A stretch of 64,000 bases of DNA, taken from Roseibium sp. MMSF_3412 (GTDB taxonomy: Bacteria; Pseudomonadota; Alphaproteobacteria; Rhizobiales; Stappiaceae). Positions within the stretch are counted from its first letter, which is position 1. The number at the start of each line of letters is the position of its first letter. The translations under genes and the position numbers were made by a program. Positions 37,443-47,125 of the stretch are shown here, one piece after another. The stretch spans positions 62,001 to 126,000 of the forward strand of contig NZ_JASHJI010000008.1 of assembly GCF_030733265.1 (NCBI RefSeq), in the 5' to 3' direction. The notes beneath the pieces are model-generated. The model was not told the DNA's origin. It ran no database searches and was given only the letters and a program-made list of their open reading frames with translations.

Positions 37443-40376
37443 ATGGCAAACAAAATGCTGATCGACGCGGGCCACCCGGAGGAGACCCGGGTCGTCGTCG
37501 TACGTGGCAATCGTGTTGAAGAATTCGACTTTGAGGCGGCAAACAGGAAGCAGCTACGCGGTAACATTTATCTAGCGAAGGTAACCAGGGTCGAACCGTC
37601 CCTGCAGGCCGCCTTCGTTGAGTATGGCGGAAACCGGCACGGTTTCCTGGCGTTTAGCGAAATTCATCCGGATTATTACCAGATCCCGGTCGCGGACCGT
37701 GAAGCGCTGCTGGCAGCGGAAGCTGCCGAGCGTCAAAAGGACGATCAGGACGCCGAAGAGAAGCCCAAGCGCCGGCGCAAGTCCCGTGCGGCCAAGAACG
37801 AGTCCACCGAAACTGTTGCCAGCGAAAAGGTCGAGGCTGATGAAACGCCCGACGCAGCGGCTGCGGGCGAAGGCGCGACTGGTGAAGACCCTGCACCCGA
37901 AGGTGCGGAGGCCTCCGGAGAGGAAACTCCGGAAACGGCGGCCGAAGCGCAGGATACGGCGGATACCGACAGCGTGAGCGACGATGCCGCTCCGGCCTCC
38001 GATGAAGAGGGTTCGGAAGAGCTTTCAGCAAGGTCTTCCGGCGAATTGGCCGGCAACGATTCTTCTGACGAGGCTGCGGAGCCTGCCGAAGAAACCGACA
38101 ACGACGAAGAGGCAGACGACGGGTCAGACGACGATGACGACGTTGTCGCCGAAGCGGATGCGGAAGAAGAAACCGAAAAGCCGGTCAGGGCACGCAGCCG
38201 CCGGCGGCGGCGGAGCCGCGATGATGACGACGACGCCGAAAGCGAAGACGAGATGGTCGAGTCCGTCGGCGCGGAAGATGCCATGGAAGAGGTGCCGGAA
38301 CGGTCCGTTCCGCTGCGCAAGCAATACAAGATCCAGGAAGTCATCAAGCGCCGCCAGATCATTCTGGTTCAGGTCGTCAAGGAAGAACGCGGCAACAAGG
38401 GTGCTGCGCTGACAACCTACCTGTCCCTTGCCGGACGTTATTCTGTCCTGATGCCGAACACTGCGCGCGGCGGTGGCATTTCCAGAAAAATCACGCAGCC
38501 GACCGACCGCAAGCGCCTCAAGAAGATTGCTTCGGAGCTCGATGTGCCCGAAGGCATGGGCGTTATCCTGCGCACGGCCGGTGCGAGCAGGACAAAGGCC
38601 GAAATCAAGCGGGATTTCGAATACCTGATGCGCCTTTGGGAAAATGTCCGGGAGCTGACGCTCAAGTCGAGCGCGCCAAGTCTCGTCTACGAGGAAGGCA
38701 GTCTGGTCAAGCGGTCGATACGCGACCTCTACAACAAGGACATAAACGAAGTTCTTGTTTCGGGCGACGACGGCTACCGCGAAGCCAAGGACTTCATGCG
38801 GATGCTCATGCCGAGCCACGCGAAGAATGTGCAACCCTATCGCGATCCGTCACCGCTCTTCATTCGCTACGGCGTCGAACCCCAGCTCGATGCAATGTTC
38901 TCGCCACAGGTCACGCTGAGATCGGGCGGATACATTGTCATCAACCAGACCGAGGCGCTTGTCTCCATTGATGTGAACTCCGGCAAATCGACGCGAGAGC
39001 ACAATATCGAGGACACGGCGCTCCAGACAAACCTGGAAGCAGCGGAGGAAGTCACGCGCCAGTTGCGCCTCCGGGACCTGGCCGGGCTTGTCGTGATTGA
39101 CTTCATCGACATGGAAGAGTCGAAGAACAATCGCGCGGTTGAACGGAAACTGAAAGACTGCCTCAAGAACGATCGTGCGCGCATTCAGGTCGGCCGGATC
39201 TCGCATTTCGGGTTGCTGGAAATGTCGCGCCAGCGGATCCGTACCGGCGTGCTGGAGAGTTCGACGACACCCTGCCCCCACTGTCAGGGTACCGGCATGA
39301 TCCGTTCGGTGGAATCGGTTGCCCTGCACGTGCTTCGTTCGATCGAAGACAACCTCCTGAAGGGCGCTTCGCATAATCTCATCATTCGCACAACGACGCA
39401 GGTCGCGCTCTACATACTGAACCAGAAGCGCTCGAACCTGTCCGATCTTGAAGCCCGGTTTGCCGTTGAGATCGAAGTCAACGCGGATGAAATGGTCAAC
39501 GGACAGCTCTACGTTCTGGAACGCGGTGCGCCGATAGATCGCGACCGGGTCCCGGCGCCGGCACCAACTGTGCATCCCGACACGGTTGAGATCATTGACG
39601 AGGACACCGACCAGCCGGTCATCGAGGAACAGGCGCAGGACGAGGAAGGCGGGGATCGCCGCCGCCGCCGTCGCAGAAAGCGCCGCAGGGGTGGGTCCGA
39701 CAACGCTCAGGACAATTCCGAAGGCCAGCAGAGCGCGACCCCGGCGGACGAGTCCGAAAAGGAAGATCAGGCAGCGTTGGACGCTGCGTCCGAGGACGAA
39801 GACGGGGAATCCGATGAGCCGAGGCGGAAGCGCCGGCGCGGACGCCGCGGCGGACGGCGCGGACGCCGGAACGGTGAAGGTTCGGAGTTCCAGAACGACG
39901 AACAGGTCGAGGCGAACGCTGAAAACCAGGCGGAAGCCGGGGCCGTGGAAGACGGTGTTGAAAACGATGCCGCCGAGCCGGACGCCCCTGAAGCAGCCGA
40001 AACGGAAGAGACCGGCTCAGACGCCGGCAACACGGACGCCGTCGCCGGCGAAGACGCATCGCCTTCCGACTCCGACGGTGTTCAAGCCGAAGCGGATACG
40101 GAAAACGCTGACGCCAATGGAGCGGCCGCCGACATGAGCGATGCCCCGGCGGATGAGCCTGCGGTTCAGGCGGACGACAATACGTCCCAGGAGGACATCG
40201 TTGTCGAAACGCCAACCTCTGAACAGCCCGTCCCGAACGAAACAGCGGGCGAGGAAACACCAGCCAAACCGTCAGCGCCCGCAGAACCGGTCGTGACGAG
40301 CGAAACATCCGCAGACGAAGAGGAAGACAAGCCAAAACGCGTTGGTTGGTGGCAGCGCGGCAGGTCGTTCTTCTGA
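37443..40376 (+). CDS. rne: Ribonuclease E
   Basis: This is a 977-residue endoribonuclease, the scaffold of the degradosome. The S1 domain is split: residues 35-90 and about 290-340 are separated by an acidic, lysine/arginine-punctuated insertion of about 195 residues. The DNase-I-like domain shows catalytic Asp510 (VSIDVNSGK) and Asp553 (VIDFIDM), 43 apart as in E. coli. The zinc-link cysteines are Cys611 and Cys614 (CPHCQGTG). The C-terminal third is disordered, with arginine-rich RNA-binding blocks and acidic stretches, ending KRVGWWQRGRSFF. The GGAGACG site and MANKMLIDAGHPEETRV fix the start. Confidence 0.97.
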   Translation: MANKMLIDAGHPEETRVVVVRGNRVEEFDFEAANRKQLRGNIYLAKVTRVEPSLQAAFVEYGGNRHGFLAFSEIHPDYYQIPVADREALLAAEAAERQKDDQDAEEKPKRRRKSRAAKNESTETVASEKVEADETPDAAAAGEGATGEDPAPEGAEASGEETPETAAEAQDTADTDSVSDDAAPASDEEGSEELSARSSGELAGNDSSDEAAEPAEETDNDEEADDGSDDDDDVVAEADAEEETEKPVRARSRRRRRSRDDDDDAESEDEMVESVGAEDAMEEVPERSVPLRKQYKIQEVIKRRQIILVQVVKEERGNKGAALTTYLSLAGRYSVLMPNTARGGGISRKITQPTDRKRLKKIASELDVPEGMGVILRTAGASRTKAEIKRDFEYLMRLWENVRELTLKSSAPSLVYEEGSLVKRSIRDLYNKDINEVLVSGDDGYREAKDFMRMLMPSHAKNVQPYRDPSPLFIRYGVEPQLDAMFSPQVTLRSGGYIVINQTEALVSIDVNSGKSTREHNIEDTALQTNLEAAEEVTRQLRLRDLAGLVVIDFIDMEESKNNRAVERKLKDCLKNDRARIQVGRISHFGLLEMSRQRIRTGVLESSTTPCPHCQGTGMIRSVESVALHVLRSIEDNLLKGASHNLIIRTTTQVALYILNQKRSNLSDLEARFAVEIEVNADEMVNGQLYVLERGAPIDRDRVPAPAPTVHPDTVEIIDEDTDQPVIEEQAQDEEGGDRRRRRRRKRRRGGSDNAQDNSEGQQSATPADESEKEDQAALDAASEDEDGESDEPRRKRRRGRRGGRRGRRNGEGSEFQNDEQVEANAENQAEAGAVEDGVENDAAEPDAPEAAETEETGSDAGNTDAVAGEDASPSDSDGVQAEADTENADANGAAADMSDAPADEPAVQADDNTSQEDIVVETPTSEQPVPNETAGEETPAKPSAPAEPVVTSETSADEEEDKPKRVGWWQRGRSFF

Positions 40377-40401
40377 TCGTTCTTCAGGTGCAGATTTGGA
40401 A

Positions 40402-40428
40402 AAGGCGGCCGGTGGCCGCCTTTTTTTG
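40402..40428 (+). terminator. Terminator of rne (bidirectional)
   Basis: AAGGCGGCCGGTGGCCGCCTT forms a GC-rich stem with TTTTTTT after it on the plus strand and AAAA/TTTT on the other. It lies 26 bases past the rne stop and 44 bases from the end of the convergent aminotransferase gene, and could serve both. Confidence 0.9.
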
Positions 40429-40471
40429 ATTCCGCATGAGCGCGGTGCGCCAGAAACGTCATCGATAATGT

Positions 40472-41635
40472 TCAGTCGAGGAAGTCCGACAGGCGAACCA
40501 ACGCTTCTTTCATGTGTTCGTGCGCTCCGGCGAATGAAAACCTCAAAAACGCGTGTCCATTCAACGGATCAAAATCAACGCCTGGTGTGGCCGCAATCCC
40601 GGTTTGGTGCAACAGCTTGCGAGCGAAATCGAGACTGTCGCGGCTGTATCTGCTGATATCGGCATAAACATAGAAGGCGCCGTCCACGGGCAACAGTCTG
40701 TCCAGCCCAACCTTTGGCAAACCATCCAGCAGGAGCGTCCGGTTGCTGACATAGCCGGCTTTGACCGCTTCCAGTTCCTGAACCGAACCCAGGGCCGCCG
40801 TTGCCGCAATCTGAGAAGCTTCCGGAGCCGAAATGTAGAGGTTCTGGGCAAGCCGCTCCACCGGCCGAACCAGTTGCTCCGGCAGAACCATCCAGCCGAT
40901 GCGCCAGCCCGTCATGCAGTAGTATTTCGAGAAGCTGTTGATGACGATGGCATTGTCCGAGATCTCAAGGGCGGTTTTCTGATCTTCCGCATAGTCGAGG
41001 CCGTGGTAGATCTCGTCTGAAATGAACCAGATCCCGTGCGCATCGCAGTAGCGGACCAGGTCGGCAAGCGCATCGCCGGCCATCATTGTCCCCGTCGGAT
41101 TGGCCGGGCTTGCGACAAGCACTCCCTTGATCGGCCCGTCCTTTTGTGCCTCCTCCAGATGCTCCGGTGTCAGGCACCAGCGCGTTTCCGGGCCGACGGC
41201 AAGTTCGACCGGCACCAGCCCGAGCGCCTTCAGAATGTTGCGATAGGCCGGGTAACCCGGCACAGTCAGAACGACCCGGTCGCCGGCATCGAAGGCGGCA
41301 AGGAAGGCCAGGTTGAAGCCAGCCGAAGAGCCTGTCGTCACCGTGATCCTGTCTTCGGGCACCTCAACACCGTAGTCACGCCGGTAATGCTGTGCCAGTG
41401 CGGTACGCAGCGGCCTGATCCCGAGCGCTTCCGTATATCCCAGGCGTCCGTGCTCGAGCGCCGTTCGCGCAGCCTGAAGTGCCGCTTTCGGTGCCGGTGC
41501 AGAAGGTTGCCCGACCTCCATGTGAATGATGGAACGGCCCTCTGCCTCCAGTTTTGCCGCTTCGGCAAGGACATCCATGGCAATGAATGGCGACACATCA
41601 CTGCGCGTGGAAGGGCGAAAAAAATCATTTGTCAT
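40472..41635 (-). CDS. Class I/II pyridoxal-phosphate aminotransferase
   Basis: This 387-residue PLP enzyme belongs to the AspC/AlaT-like group. The cofactor lysine is in NSFSKYYCMTGWRIGWM, and other signatures are SPANPTGTMM, DEIYHGLDY and the C-terminal arginine in FLRFSFAG. Substrate specificity cannot be read from motifs. Aspartate, aromatic or alanine transamination are all possible. It is monocistronic and convergent with rne. MTNDFFRPSTRSDVSPF is a reasonable start. Confidence 0.91.
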   Translation of the reverse strand: MTNDFFRPSTRSDVSPFIAMDVLAEAAKLEAEGRSIIHMEVGQPSAPAPKAALQAARTALEHGRLGYTEALGIRPLRTALAQHYRRDYGVEVPEDRITVTTGSSAGFNLAFLAAFDAGDRVVLTVPGYPAYRNILKALGLVPVELAVGPETRWCLTPEHLEEAQKDGPIKGVLVASPANPTGTMMAGDALADLVRYCDAHGIWFISDEIYHGLDYAEDQKTALEISDNAIVINSFSKYYCMTGWRIGWMVLPEQLVRPVERLAQNLYISAPEASQIAATAALGSVQELEAVKAGYVSNRTLLLDGLPKVGLDRLLPVDGAFYVYADISRYSRDSLDFARKLLHQTGIAATPGVDFDPLNGHAFLRFSFAGAHEHMKEALVRLSDFLD

Positions 41636-41867
41636 GTCTGGTCTGGGCGTCCGGCACTTTTCCTGTCAGGACCGTATTGCGGATTTTGCGCGTCGAGGCA
41701 ATGCTCTGATCGTGCCTGATGGCAAGTTGGCGAAACCCTCGCTTCCAACCTTTACGATTTGTCATGTTGGAATTCTTGACCGGAACACGACACCTCCATA
41801 ACTTCGCCACACGCCCGACTATCCATAGAAAAGTCAGATAGCTTTCAAAAAAGACGAGCTGCACGAA

Positions 41868-43283
41868 ATGCCCGTTACACGACGAACAACCAGGAAGACC
41901 CTACAGCGTTCGCTACGCAAGACCGTTGCCAGCCTGTGTTCAGCCGCGATTGCAATTCCGCTTGTCATTACACCAGCCCATTCGCAGGGCGGCAGAGTTC
42001 CGATCGTACGGGATGCGGAAACGGAAGCCCTTCTGAAAGACTATGCCAAACCGATTTTCAAGGTCGCGGGGATCGGCCAGTCCGAGCCCGAGATCATCCT
42101 TGTCAACAACAAGTCCTTCAATGCGTTCGTTCCTGACTCGCGCAGGATGTTCATCAATATCGGTGTGCTCATGGACGCGGAAACCCCCAATGAGGTCATT
42201 GGGGTCATCGCCCACGAAACAGGTCATATTGCCGGACGGCATCTTGTGAGACTTCGCGCTGCCGCATCAAATGCGCAGATAATCGCCGTGATCGGCATGC
42301 TGCTGGGCGCCGGCGCCGCGGCAGCCGGTGCCGCAGCCGGATCCGGACGCGCTGCATCAGGTGGTGCCGCAGCAGCCCTGAGCGCACCTGAAGTCGGCAA
42401 GAGATCGCTGCTGGCCTATCAGCGCGGAGAAGAAGCCGCCGCAGACCGCGCCGCGCTCAGATATCTCAACGCGACCGGGCAAAGCGCGCGCGGCATGTTG
42501 AAGACGTTTCAGCGCATGTCCGAGCAACAGCTTTTTTCGAGCCAGTTCGCCGATCCCTATGCACAAAGCCACCCGATGGCCCAGGAGCGCTACAGCGGGT
42601 TGCTGCGAGAAGCCCAGAAATCGAAATATTTCGACCAGCCGGACGACTATGTGCTGCAGTACCGTCACGAGCAGGTCCGTGCCAAGCTGTTCGCGTTTTC
42701 AAGCCATCCTTCCGCAACGCTGCGCGCCTATCCGCGCAGCAACAAAAGCCCTGCCGCCCAATATGCGCGGGCGATCGCCGCGATGAAGAGCCGCGGGAAA
42801 GGCGCGGTCAAGGAAATCGACGCGCTGATCCGCACACAGCCGAACAATCCCCACTACTACGAACTCAAGGGCCAGGCGTTTATGGAGGGCGGCGACCCGA
42901 GGAGTGCAATAGCACCTTTCCGCAAAGCCCTCTCCTTCAAGCCCAACGAACCGCAGTTCCTCGTCTGGCTCGGTTACGCGCTCGTCGGCGCCAACAATCC
43001 GGCATATCTGCCGGAGGCGGAACGCGTTCTGAAGCGGGCGATCGCGCTGGACGAAAACTCGGGCGTTGCCTATAGCCAGCTTGCGATTGCCCACGGCCGC
43101 CAGGGAGAGCGTGCGGAGGCCGACCTGGCCACGGCAAAGGGTTTGATGGTGCGCGGCGATTTCGGTGCAGCCAAGCGATATGCGGCCCGTGCTCAAAAAA
43201 GTTTGAAGCGCGGATCGCCGGCATGGGTTCAAGCGGACGACATTGTGGCGTACAAACCTCCTGATGTAGGGAATCGCCGGTAG
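41868..43283 (+). CDS. M48 metalloprotease with TPR repeats (BepA-like)
   Basis: This 471-residue exported protease resembles BepA/YfgC, which assists or degrades outer-membrane beta-barrel proteins such as LptD. A signal peptide ends near residue 39 (THAHSQ-like PAHSQGG). The zinc motif HETGH is at residues 116-120, and the third ligand is probably the Glu of RGEEAAADRAALRY. A glycine/alanine-rich hydrophobic hairpin (residues about 135-170) fits a membrane-associated lid. The C-terminal half contains TPR helices (PNNPHYYELKGQAFMEGGD). It precedes dsbA-like and accBC on the same strand. Confidence 0.92.
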   Translation: MPVTRRTTRKTLQRSLRKTVASLCSAAIAIPLVITPAHSQGGRVPIVRDAETEALLKDYAKPIFKVAGIGQSEPEIILVNNKSFNAFVPDSRRMFINIGVLMDAETPNEVIGVIAHETGHIAGRHLVRLRAAASNAQIIAVIGMLLGAGAAAAGAAAGSGRAASGGAAAALSAPEVGKRSLLAYQRGEEAAADRAALRYLNATGQSARGMLKTFQRMSEQQLFSSQFADPYAQSHPMAQERYSGLLREAQKSKYFDQPDDYVLQYRHEQVRAKLFAFSSHPSATLRAYPRSNKSPAAQYARAIAAMKSRGKGAVKEIDALIRTQPNNPHYYELKGQAFMEGGDPRSAIAPFRKALSFKPNEPQFLVWLGYALVGANNPAYLPEAERVLKRAIALDENSGVAYSQLAIAHGRQGERAEADLATAKGLMVRGDFGAAKRYAARAQKSLKRGSPAWVQADDIVAYKPPDVGNRR

Positions 43284-43339
43284 CATCGGGATGACGGGTG
43301 CCGGCGAAGATCCCCTTGGCACCGCCAGAGGAGTTTTTG

Positions 43340-44128
43340 ATGATTAACCCCCTCTCACATACGCACCGGCTTCTGTCGGCAGCGTTCCTGCGTATTGCGT
43401 CCGCTGCGGCGCTGATCCTGGCACTCATGGCCGGGTCGGTTGCGGCACAGGATCTCAGCCGCAGCGACGTGGAGAATATTGTCCGCGAATATCTTCTGGA
43501 AAACCCGGAAATCATTGCCGAGGCATTCAACGAACTTCAGCGCCGTGAACAGGCAGCAGAAGAAGCGGCCCGGCTGCAGGCGCTGAACGACAGTGCGGAT
43601 GTCCTGTTCAACTCGACCCGGCAGGTCGTTCTCGGCAATCCGGAAGGGTCTGTAACCCTTGTCGAGTTCTTCGACTACAATTGCGGTTACTGCAAGCGCG
43701 CCTATGGCGATATGGTCCGGCTCATTGACGAGAACCCCGAACTCAAGGTCGTCCTGAAGGAATTCCCGGTACTCGGCCAGGGGTCGGTTGAAGCGGCCCA
43801 GGTAGCTGTCGCGGTCAATTCCATCGCACCGGAGAAATACGGCGAATTCCACGAGGCACTGCTGATGAGCCGTGGCCAGGCCAATCTGTCCAGTGCGATC
43901 GCCGCTGCGACCGAAATCGGACTGTCGGAAGCTGAACTGCAGGCGGCCCTTGCGACCGACGAAGCCGGTCAGACGATCGAGGAGGTCTACACGCTGGCAA
44001 ACCGTCTCGGCCTGACAGGCACACCGTCATATGTTGTCGGCAGTGAAGTTGTCATGGGCGCGGTCGGCTACGAACAGCTGCGGTCGAAAATCGAAGCGTT
44101 GAAGGATTGTGACCAGGCCACATGCTGA
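43340..44128 (+). CDS. DsbA-family thiol:disulfide oxidoreductase (Com1/ScsC-like)
   Basis: This 262-residue periplasmic protein has a signal peptide ending near residue 36 (MAGSVAAQD). A helical N-terminal extension, SRSDVENIVREYLLENPEII, is typical of the DUF6/ScsC-like group. A thioredoxin fold follows with the active site CGYC (Cys115, Cys118) and the cis-proline loop GTPSYVVG. It probably oxidises or isomerises disulfides. The ATG at 43340 has GAGGAG at good spacing; the open frame extends 14 codons earlier. It lies 56 bases after the BepA-like gene. Confidence 0.92.
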   Translation: MINPLSHTHRLLSAAFLRIASAAALILALMAGSVAAQDLSRSDVENIVREYLLENPEIIAEAFNELQRREQAAEEAARLQALNDSADVLFNSTRQVVLGNPEGSVTLVEFFDYNCGYCKRAYGDMVRLIDENPELKVVLKEFPVLGQGSVEAAQVAVAVNSIAPEKYGEFHEALLMSRGQANLSSAIAAATEIGLSEAELQAALATDEAGQTIEEVYTLANRLGLTGTPSYVVGSEVVMGAVGYEQLRSKIEALKDCDQATC

Positions 44129-44429
44129 GCGATCACCGCTCAAGACTGTTGGAAACTGAATGGTCGAAAAATCAATGAACCTTCGGGGCTTTTCCTGACA
44201 CAATTGAATCCCTATAAGAAGTTGGGCTCGTATTCGGTCGAATACGGGCCAAACAATTATTTCCGCTGCATTACGGCGGGACAAAAAGTGCGGATGGAAC
44301 GGGCTTCTACCAGGACTTCACCTTGTAAAAGTCAGGAACGGCCAGGAACTCGACACTTACGTGTGGGACCTGCGACCGGGCTGCCCGGAGCTCATGCTTT
44401 TTGTGGATCGAGTACGAGAGCCAAATGAT
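44129..44429. other. Intergenic region between the DsbA-like gene and accB
   Basis: About 300 bases with no gene. In many relatives aroQ sits here, but no dehydroquinase sequence remains. An 8-2-8 palindrome at 44229-44246 (listed separately) lies about 180 bases before accB. Confidence 0.5.
44226..44249. promoter_or_regulatory. Operator-like palindrome upstream of accBC
   Basis: CGTATTCG-GT-CGAATACG is a perfect 8-bp inverted repeat with a 2-base centre (44229-44246), extended on each side by GGC/GCC with one mismatched base. This is a compact dyad suited to a dimeric repressor or activator controlling accB-accC. The regulator is not known. Confidence 0.5.
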
Positions 44430-44906
44430 ATGATGCGTAACGATAACAAGAAATTCGACACGGCCCTGATCCGCGATCTCGCGGTCCTGCTGGACGAGAC
44501 AAATCTCTCCGAGATTGAACTGGAACAGGGCGACACCCGGATCCGCGTCGCCCGGCAGATGTCGATAAATGCTCCCGTCAACGTCGCAGCGCCGGCCGTG
44601 GCCGCCGCTCCCGTAGCTGCGGAACCTGTCGCCAGGACAGTAGAAGCGGTCGAGGAAAAACCCGCCCAGGCCGGATCCTCAGTGACCTCGCCCATGGTCG
44701 GTACGGCCTATCTATCACCGGAACCGGGGGCGGCCCCCTTCATCCAGGTGGGCGACAAGGTGAGCGAAGGTCAGACGATCCTGATCATCGAAGCCATGAA
44801 GACGATGAACAACATACCCTCGACAAAATCCGGCACTGTGAAACAGATCCTGGTTGACGATGCGCAGCCGGTGGAATTCGGCGAGCCGCTCATCGTCGTC
44901 GAGTAA
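44430..44906 (+). CDS. accB: Biotin carboxyl carrier protein of acetyl-CoA carboxylase
   Basis: This 158-residue protein carries biotin between the biotin carboxylase and carboxyltransferase. It has an N-terminal helical part, a long alanine/proline linker (residues about 48-75), then the biotinyl domain with Lys124 in the EAMKTMN motif. The chosen start gives [24 protein letters not shown]-type site lies upstream, and the second ATG is equally possible. accC follows after 15 bases, so the two are co-translated from one mRNA. Confidence 0.95.
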   Translation: MMRNDNKKFDTALIRDLAVLLDETNLSEIELEQGDTRIRVARQMSINAPVNVAAPAVAAAPVAAEPVARTVEAVEEKPAQAGSSVTSPMVGTAYLSPEPGAAPFIQVGDKVSEGQTILIIEAMKTMNNIPSTKSGTVKQILVDDAQPVEFGEPLIVVE

Positions 44907-44921
44907 GGAGCCGCCAGGGTC

Positions 44922-46268
44922 ATGTTCTCCAAAATTCTCATCGCCAATCGGGGCGAAATCGCGCTGCGAATTCTTCGCGCCTGCAAAGAGCTGGGCATTT
45001 CAACCGTTGCGGTTCATTCCACTGCGGATGCCGATGCCATGCATGTCCGCCTTGCCGACGAAAGCGTCTGCATCGGACCGCCTGCGGCTCGTGACAGCTA
45101 CCTCAACATCCCGCAGTTGCTGGCTGCGTGCGAAATTACCGGCGCGGATGCCGTTCATCCCGGCTACGGATTCCTGTCGGAAAACGCGCGTTTTGCCGAG
45201 ATCCTCGAAGCACACAACATCGAATTCATCGGACCGACCGCTGAACACATCCGCATCATGGGCGACAAGATCCAGGCAAAGCAGACGGCCAAGGACCTTG
45301 GCATTCCCGTCGTGCCCGGATCGGACGGTGAAGTCACGGCCAGTGACGATGCCCATGCGATTGCACGCGAGATCGGCTATCCGGTTCTCGTGAAGGCAGC
45401 CGCCGGCGGTGGTGGACGCGGCATGAAGGTCGCGCAGACGGAAGCCGATCTGGATACCGCCCTTTCAACCGCCCGTTCCGAGGCCAAGGCTGCTTTCGGC
45501 GACGACGCGCTTTACATGGAAAAATACCTCGGCAAGCCGCGGCACATCGAGATCCAGGTTCTGGGAGACGGCAAGGGCAACGCGGTCCATCTTGGCGAAC
45601 GCGATTGCTCCCTGCAGCGACGGCACCAGAAGGTGCTGGAAGAAGCCCCCTCGCCCAGCCTCAACGCCGAACAGCGCGAACGCATTGGCGAGATCGTCGC
45701 AAACGCCATGCGCAAGTTGAAGTACCGCGGTGTTGGGACGGTCGAGTTTCTCTATGAGAACGGCGAATTCTATTTCATCGAAATGAACACCCGTCTCCAG
45801 GTTGAACATCCCGTTACGGAAATGATCACCGGTATCGACCTCGTCAACGAGCAGATCCGCATCGCCGCCGGCGGCGACCTGGACATGTCCCAGGACGACA
45901 TCAGCTTCGAAGGCCACGCGATCGAATGCCGGATCAATGCAGAAGATCCCGTCACATTCGCGCCTTCCCCCGGGACGATCACCTATTACCACCCGCCGGG
46001 CGGACTGGGGGTCCGGGTCGATTCAGGCGTTTATCAGGGCTACAAGATCCCGCCCTACTATGACAGTCTGATCGGCAAGCTCATCGTGCACGGGCGAAAT
46101 CGCGTTGAATGCATGATGCGTTTGCGGCGTTGCCTCGACGAATTTGTCGTTGACGAAATCAAGTCGACTATTCCGCTGTTTCGCGATTTGGTGGACAATC
46201 AGGCGATCGCGAACGGTCAGTACGACATTCACTGGCTGGAAAAATACCTGGCTGACAAGTCGAACTGA
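44922..46268 (+). CDS. accC: Biotin carboxylase subunit of acetyl-CoA carboxylase
   Basis: This is a 448-residue ATP-grasp enzyme that carboxylates biotin on AccB, the first step of fatty acid synthesis. Signatures are [17 protein letters not shown] at the N-terminus, the glycine-rich ATP loop [14 protein letters not shown], and the catalytic region [29 protein letters not shown] immediately before the ATG includes a strong ribosome site. It ends 52 bases before aat. Confidence 0.97.
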   Translation: MFSKILIANRGEIALRILRACKELGISTVAVHSTADADAMHVRLADESVCIGPPAARDSYLNIPQLLAACEITGADAVHPGYGFLSENARFAEILEAHNIEFIGPTAEHIRIMGDKIQAKQTAKDLGIPVVPGSDGEVTASDDAHAIAREIGYPVLVKAAAGGGGRGMKVAQTEADLDTALSTARSEAKAAFGDDALYMEKYLGKPRHIEIQVLGDGKGNAVHLGERDCSLQRRHQKVLEEAPSPSLNAEQRERIGEIVANAMRKLKYRGVGTVEFLYENGEFYFIEMNTRLQVEHPVTEMITGIDLVNEQIRIAAGGDLDMSQDDISFEGHAIECRINAEDPVTFAPSPGTITYYHPPGGLGVRVDSGVYQGYKIPPYYDSLIGKLIVHGRNRVECMMRLRRCLDEFVVDEIKSTIPLFRDLVDNQAIANGQYDIHWLEKYLADKSN

Positions 46269-46320
46269 CCGGGCACAATAGCGGAGCATCAGTCTTCGCA
46301 CCTGGAAAGCGAGACCACGC

Positions 46321-47001
46321 ATGGCTGGTTACAAAGACGACATTGTCATGGAAATAACACCGCAGGTGCTGCTGAAGGCTTATGCCTGCGGACTGTTTCC
46401 AATGGCAGAATCGGCGGATGATCCCGGCTTGTTCTGGCTCGAGCCGGAACAGCGAGGCATCTTGCCATTCCACGCTTTCCACCTACCCCGCCGTCTCAAA
46501 CGCACCATCCGCAACGACATATTCGAAATCAGGGTAAGCACCGATTTCCAGCGCGTTATTGACGGCTGCGCAGAACCCATGCCGGGACGCCAGAAAACCT
46601 GGATCAACCGCGAGATCCGCCGTCTCTACGGCGAGCTTTTCGACATGGGCTATTGCCACACGGTCGAGGCGTGGCAGGAAGGTGACCTGGTTGGCGGATT
46701 GTACGGCGTGAGCCTGAACGGGGCTTTCTTCGGTGAAAGCATGTTCACATTCAAGACCGATGCGTCGAAAGTCTGCCTGGCCCACCTGGTGGCCCGCCTC
46801 ATTGTCGGTGGCTATTCCCTTCTCGACACCCAGTTCGTGACGGATCATCTCAGCAAGTTCGGCACGCTGGAGGTGACGCAATCGGACTACAACGACCGCC
46901 TGTCGGAAGCCCTGAAACTGGAAACGGACTTCTACGCCCTGCCCTCGCTCGCCACGGGGCATGAGGTCCTGGCCGTTCTGGAAAACAACCGGACACTTTA
47001 A
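46321..47001 (+). CDS. aat: Leucyl/phenylalanyl-tRNA-protein transferase
   Basis: This 226-residue enzyme adds Leu or Phe to N-terminal Lys/Arg, making N-degrons for ClpS-ClpAP. The family hallmarks are [39 protein letters not shown] and [15 protein letters not shown]. The start is either [15 protein letters not shown] or the internal MEITPQ nine codons later; the first has GAAAGCGAG upstream. It is part of the accB-accC-aat run and connects functionally to the Clp genes elsewhere in the window. Confidence 0.96.
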   Translation: MAGYKDDIVMEITPQVLLKAYACGLFPMAESADDPGLFWLEPEQRGILPFHAFHLPRRLKRTIRNDIFEIRVSTDFQRVIDGCAEPMPGRQKTWINREIRRLYGELFDMGYCHTVEAWQEGDLVGGLYGVSLNGAFFGESMFTFKTDASKVCLAHLVARLIVGGYSLLDTQFVTDHLSKFGTLEVTQSDYNDRLSEALKLETDFYALPSLATGHEVLAVLENNRTL

Positions 47002-47125
47002 GCCGTTTTCGAATATGTTCGGCGCAACCCAGGAACAGCAACCAGCGCGCGCACACCAGGTTGTAGGTATTCGGCGAGAAATTTGCTAGGTTTCCCTTTA
47101 GTAAACGTCAGTTTAGGGAAGCGTC

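Noticed and set aside
37085..37519. A 144-codon frame running into rne
   Set aside because: It overlaps the certain rne start in another frame and has no domain or ribosome site.
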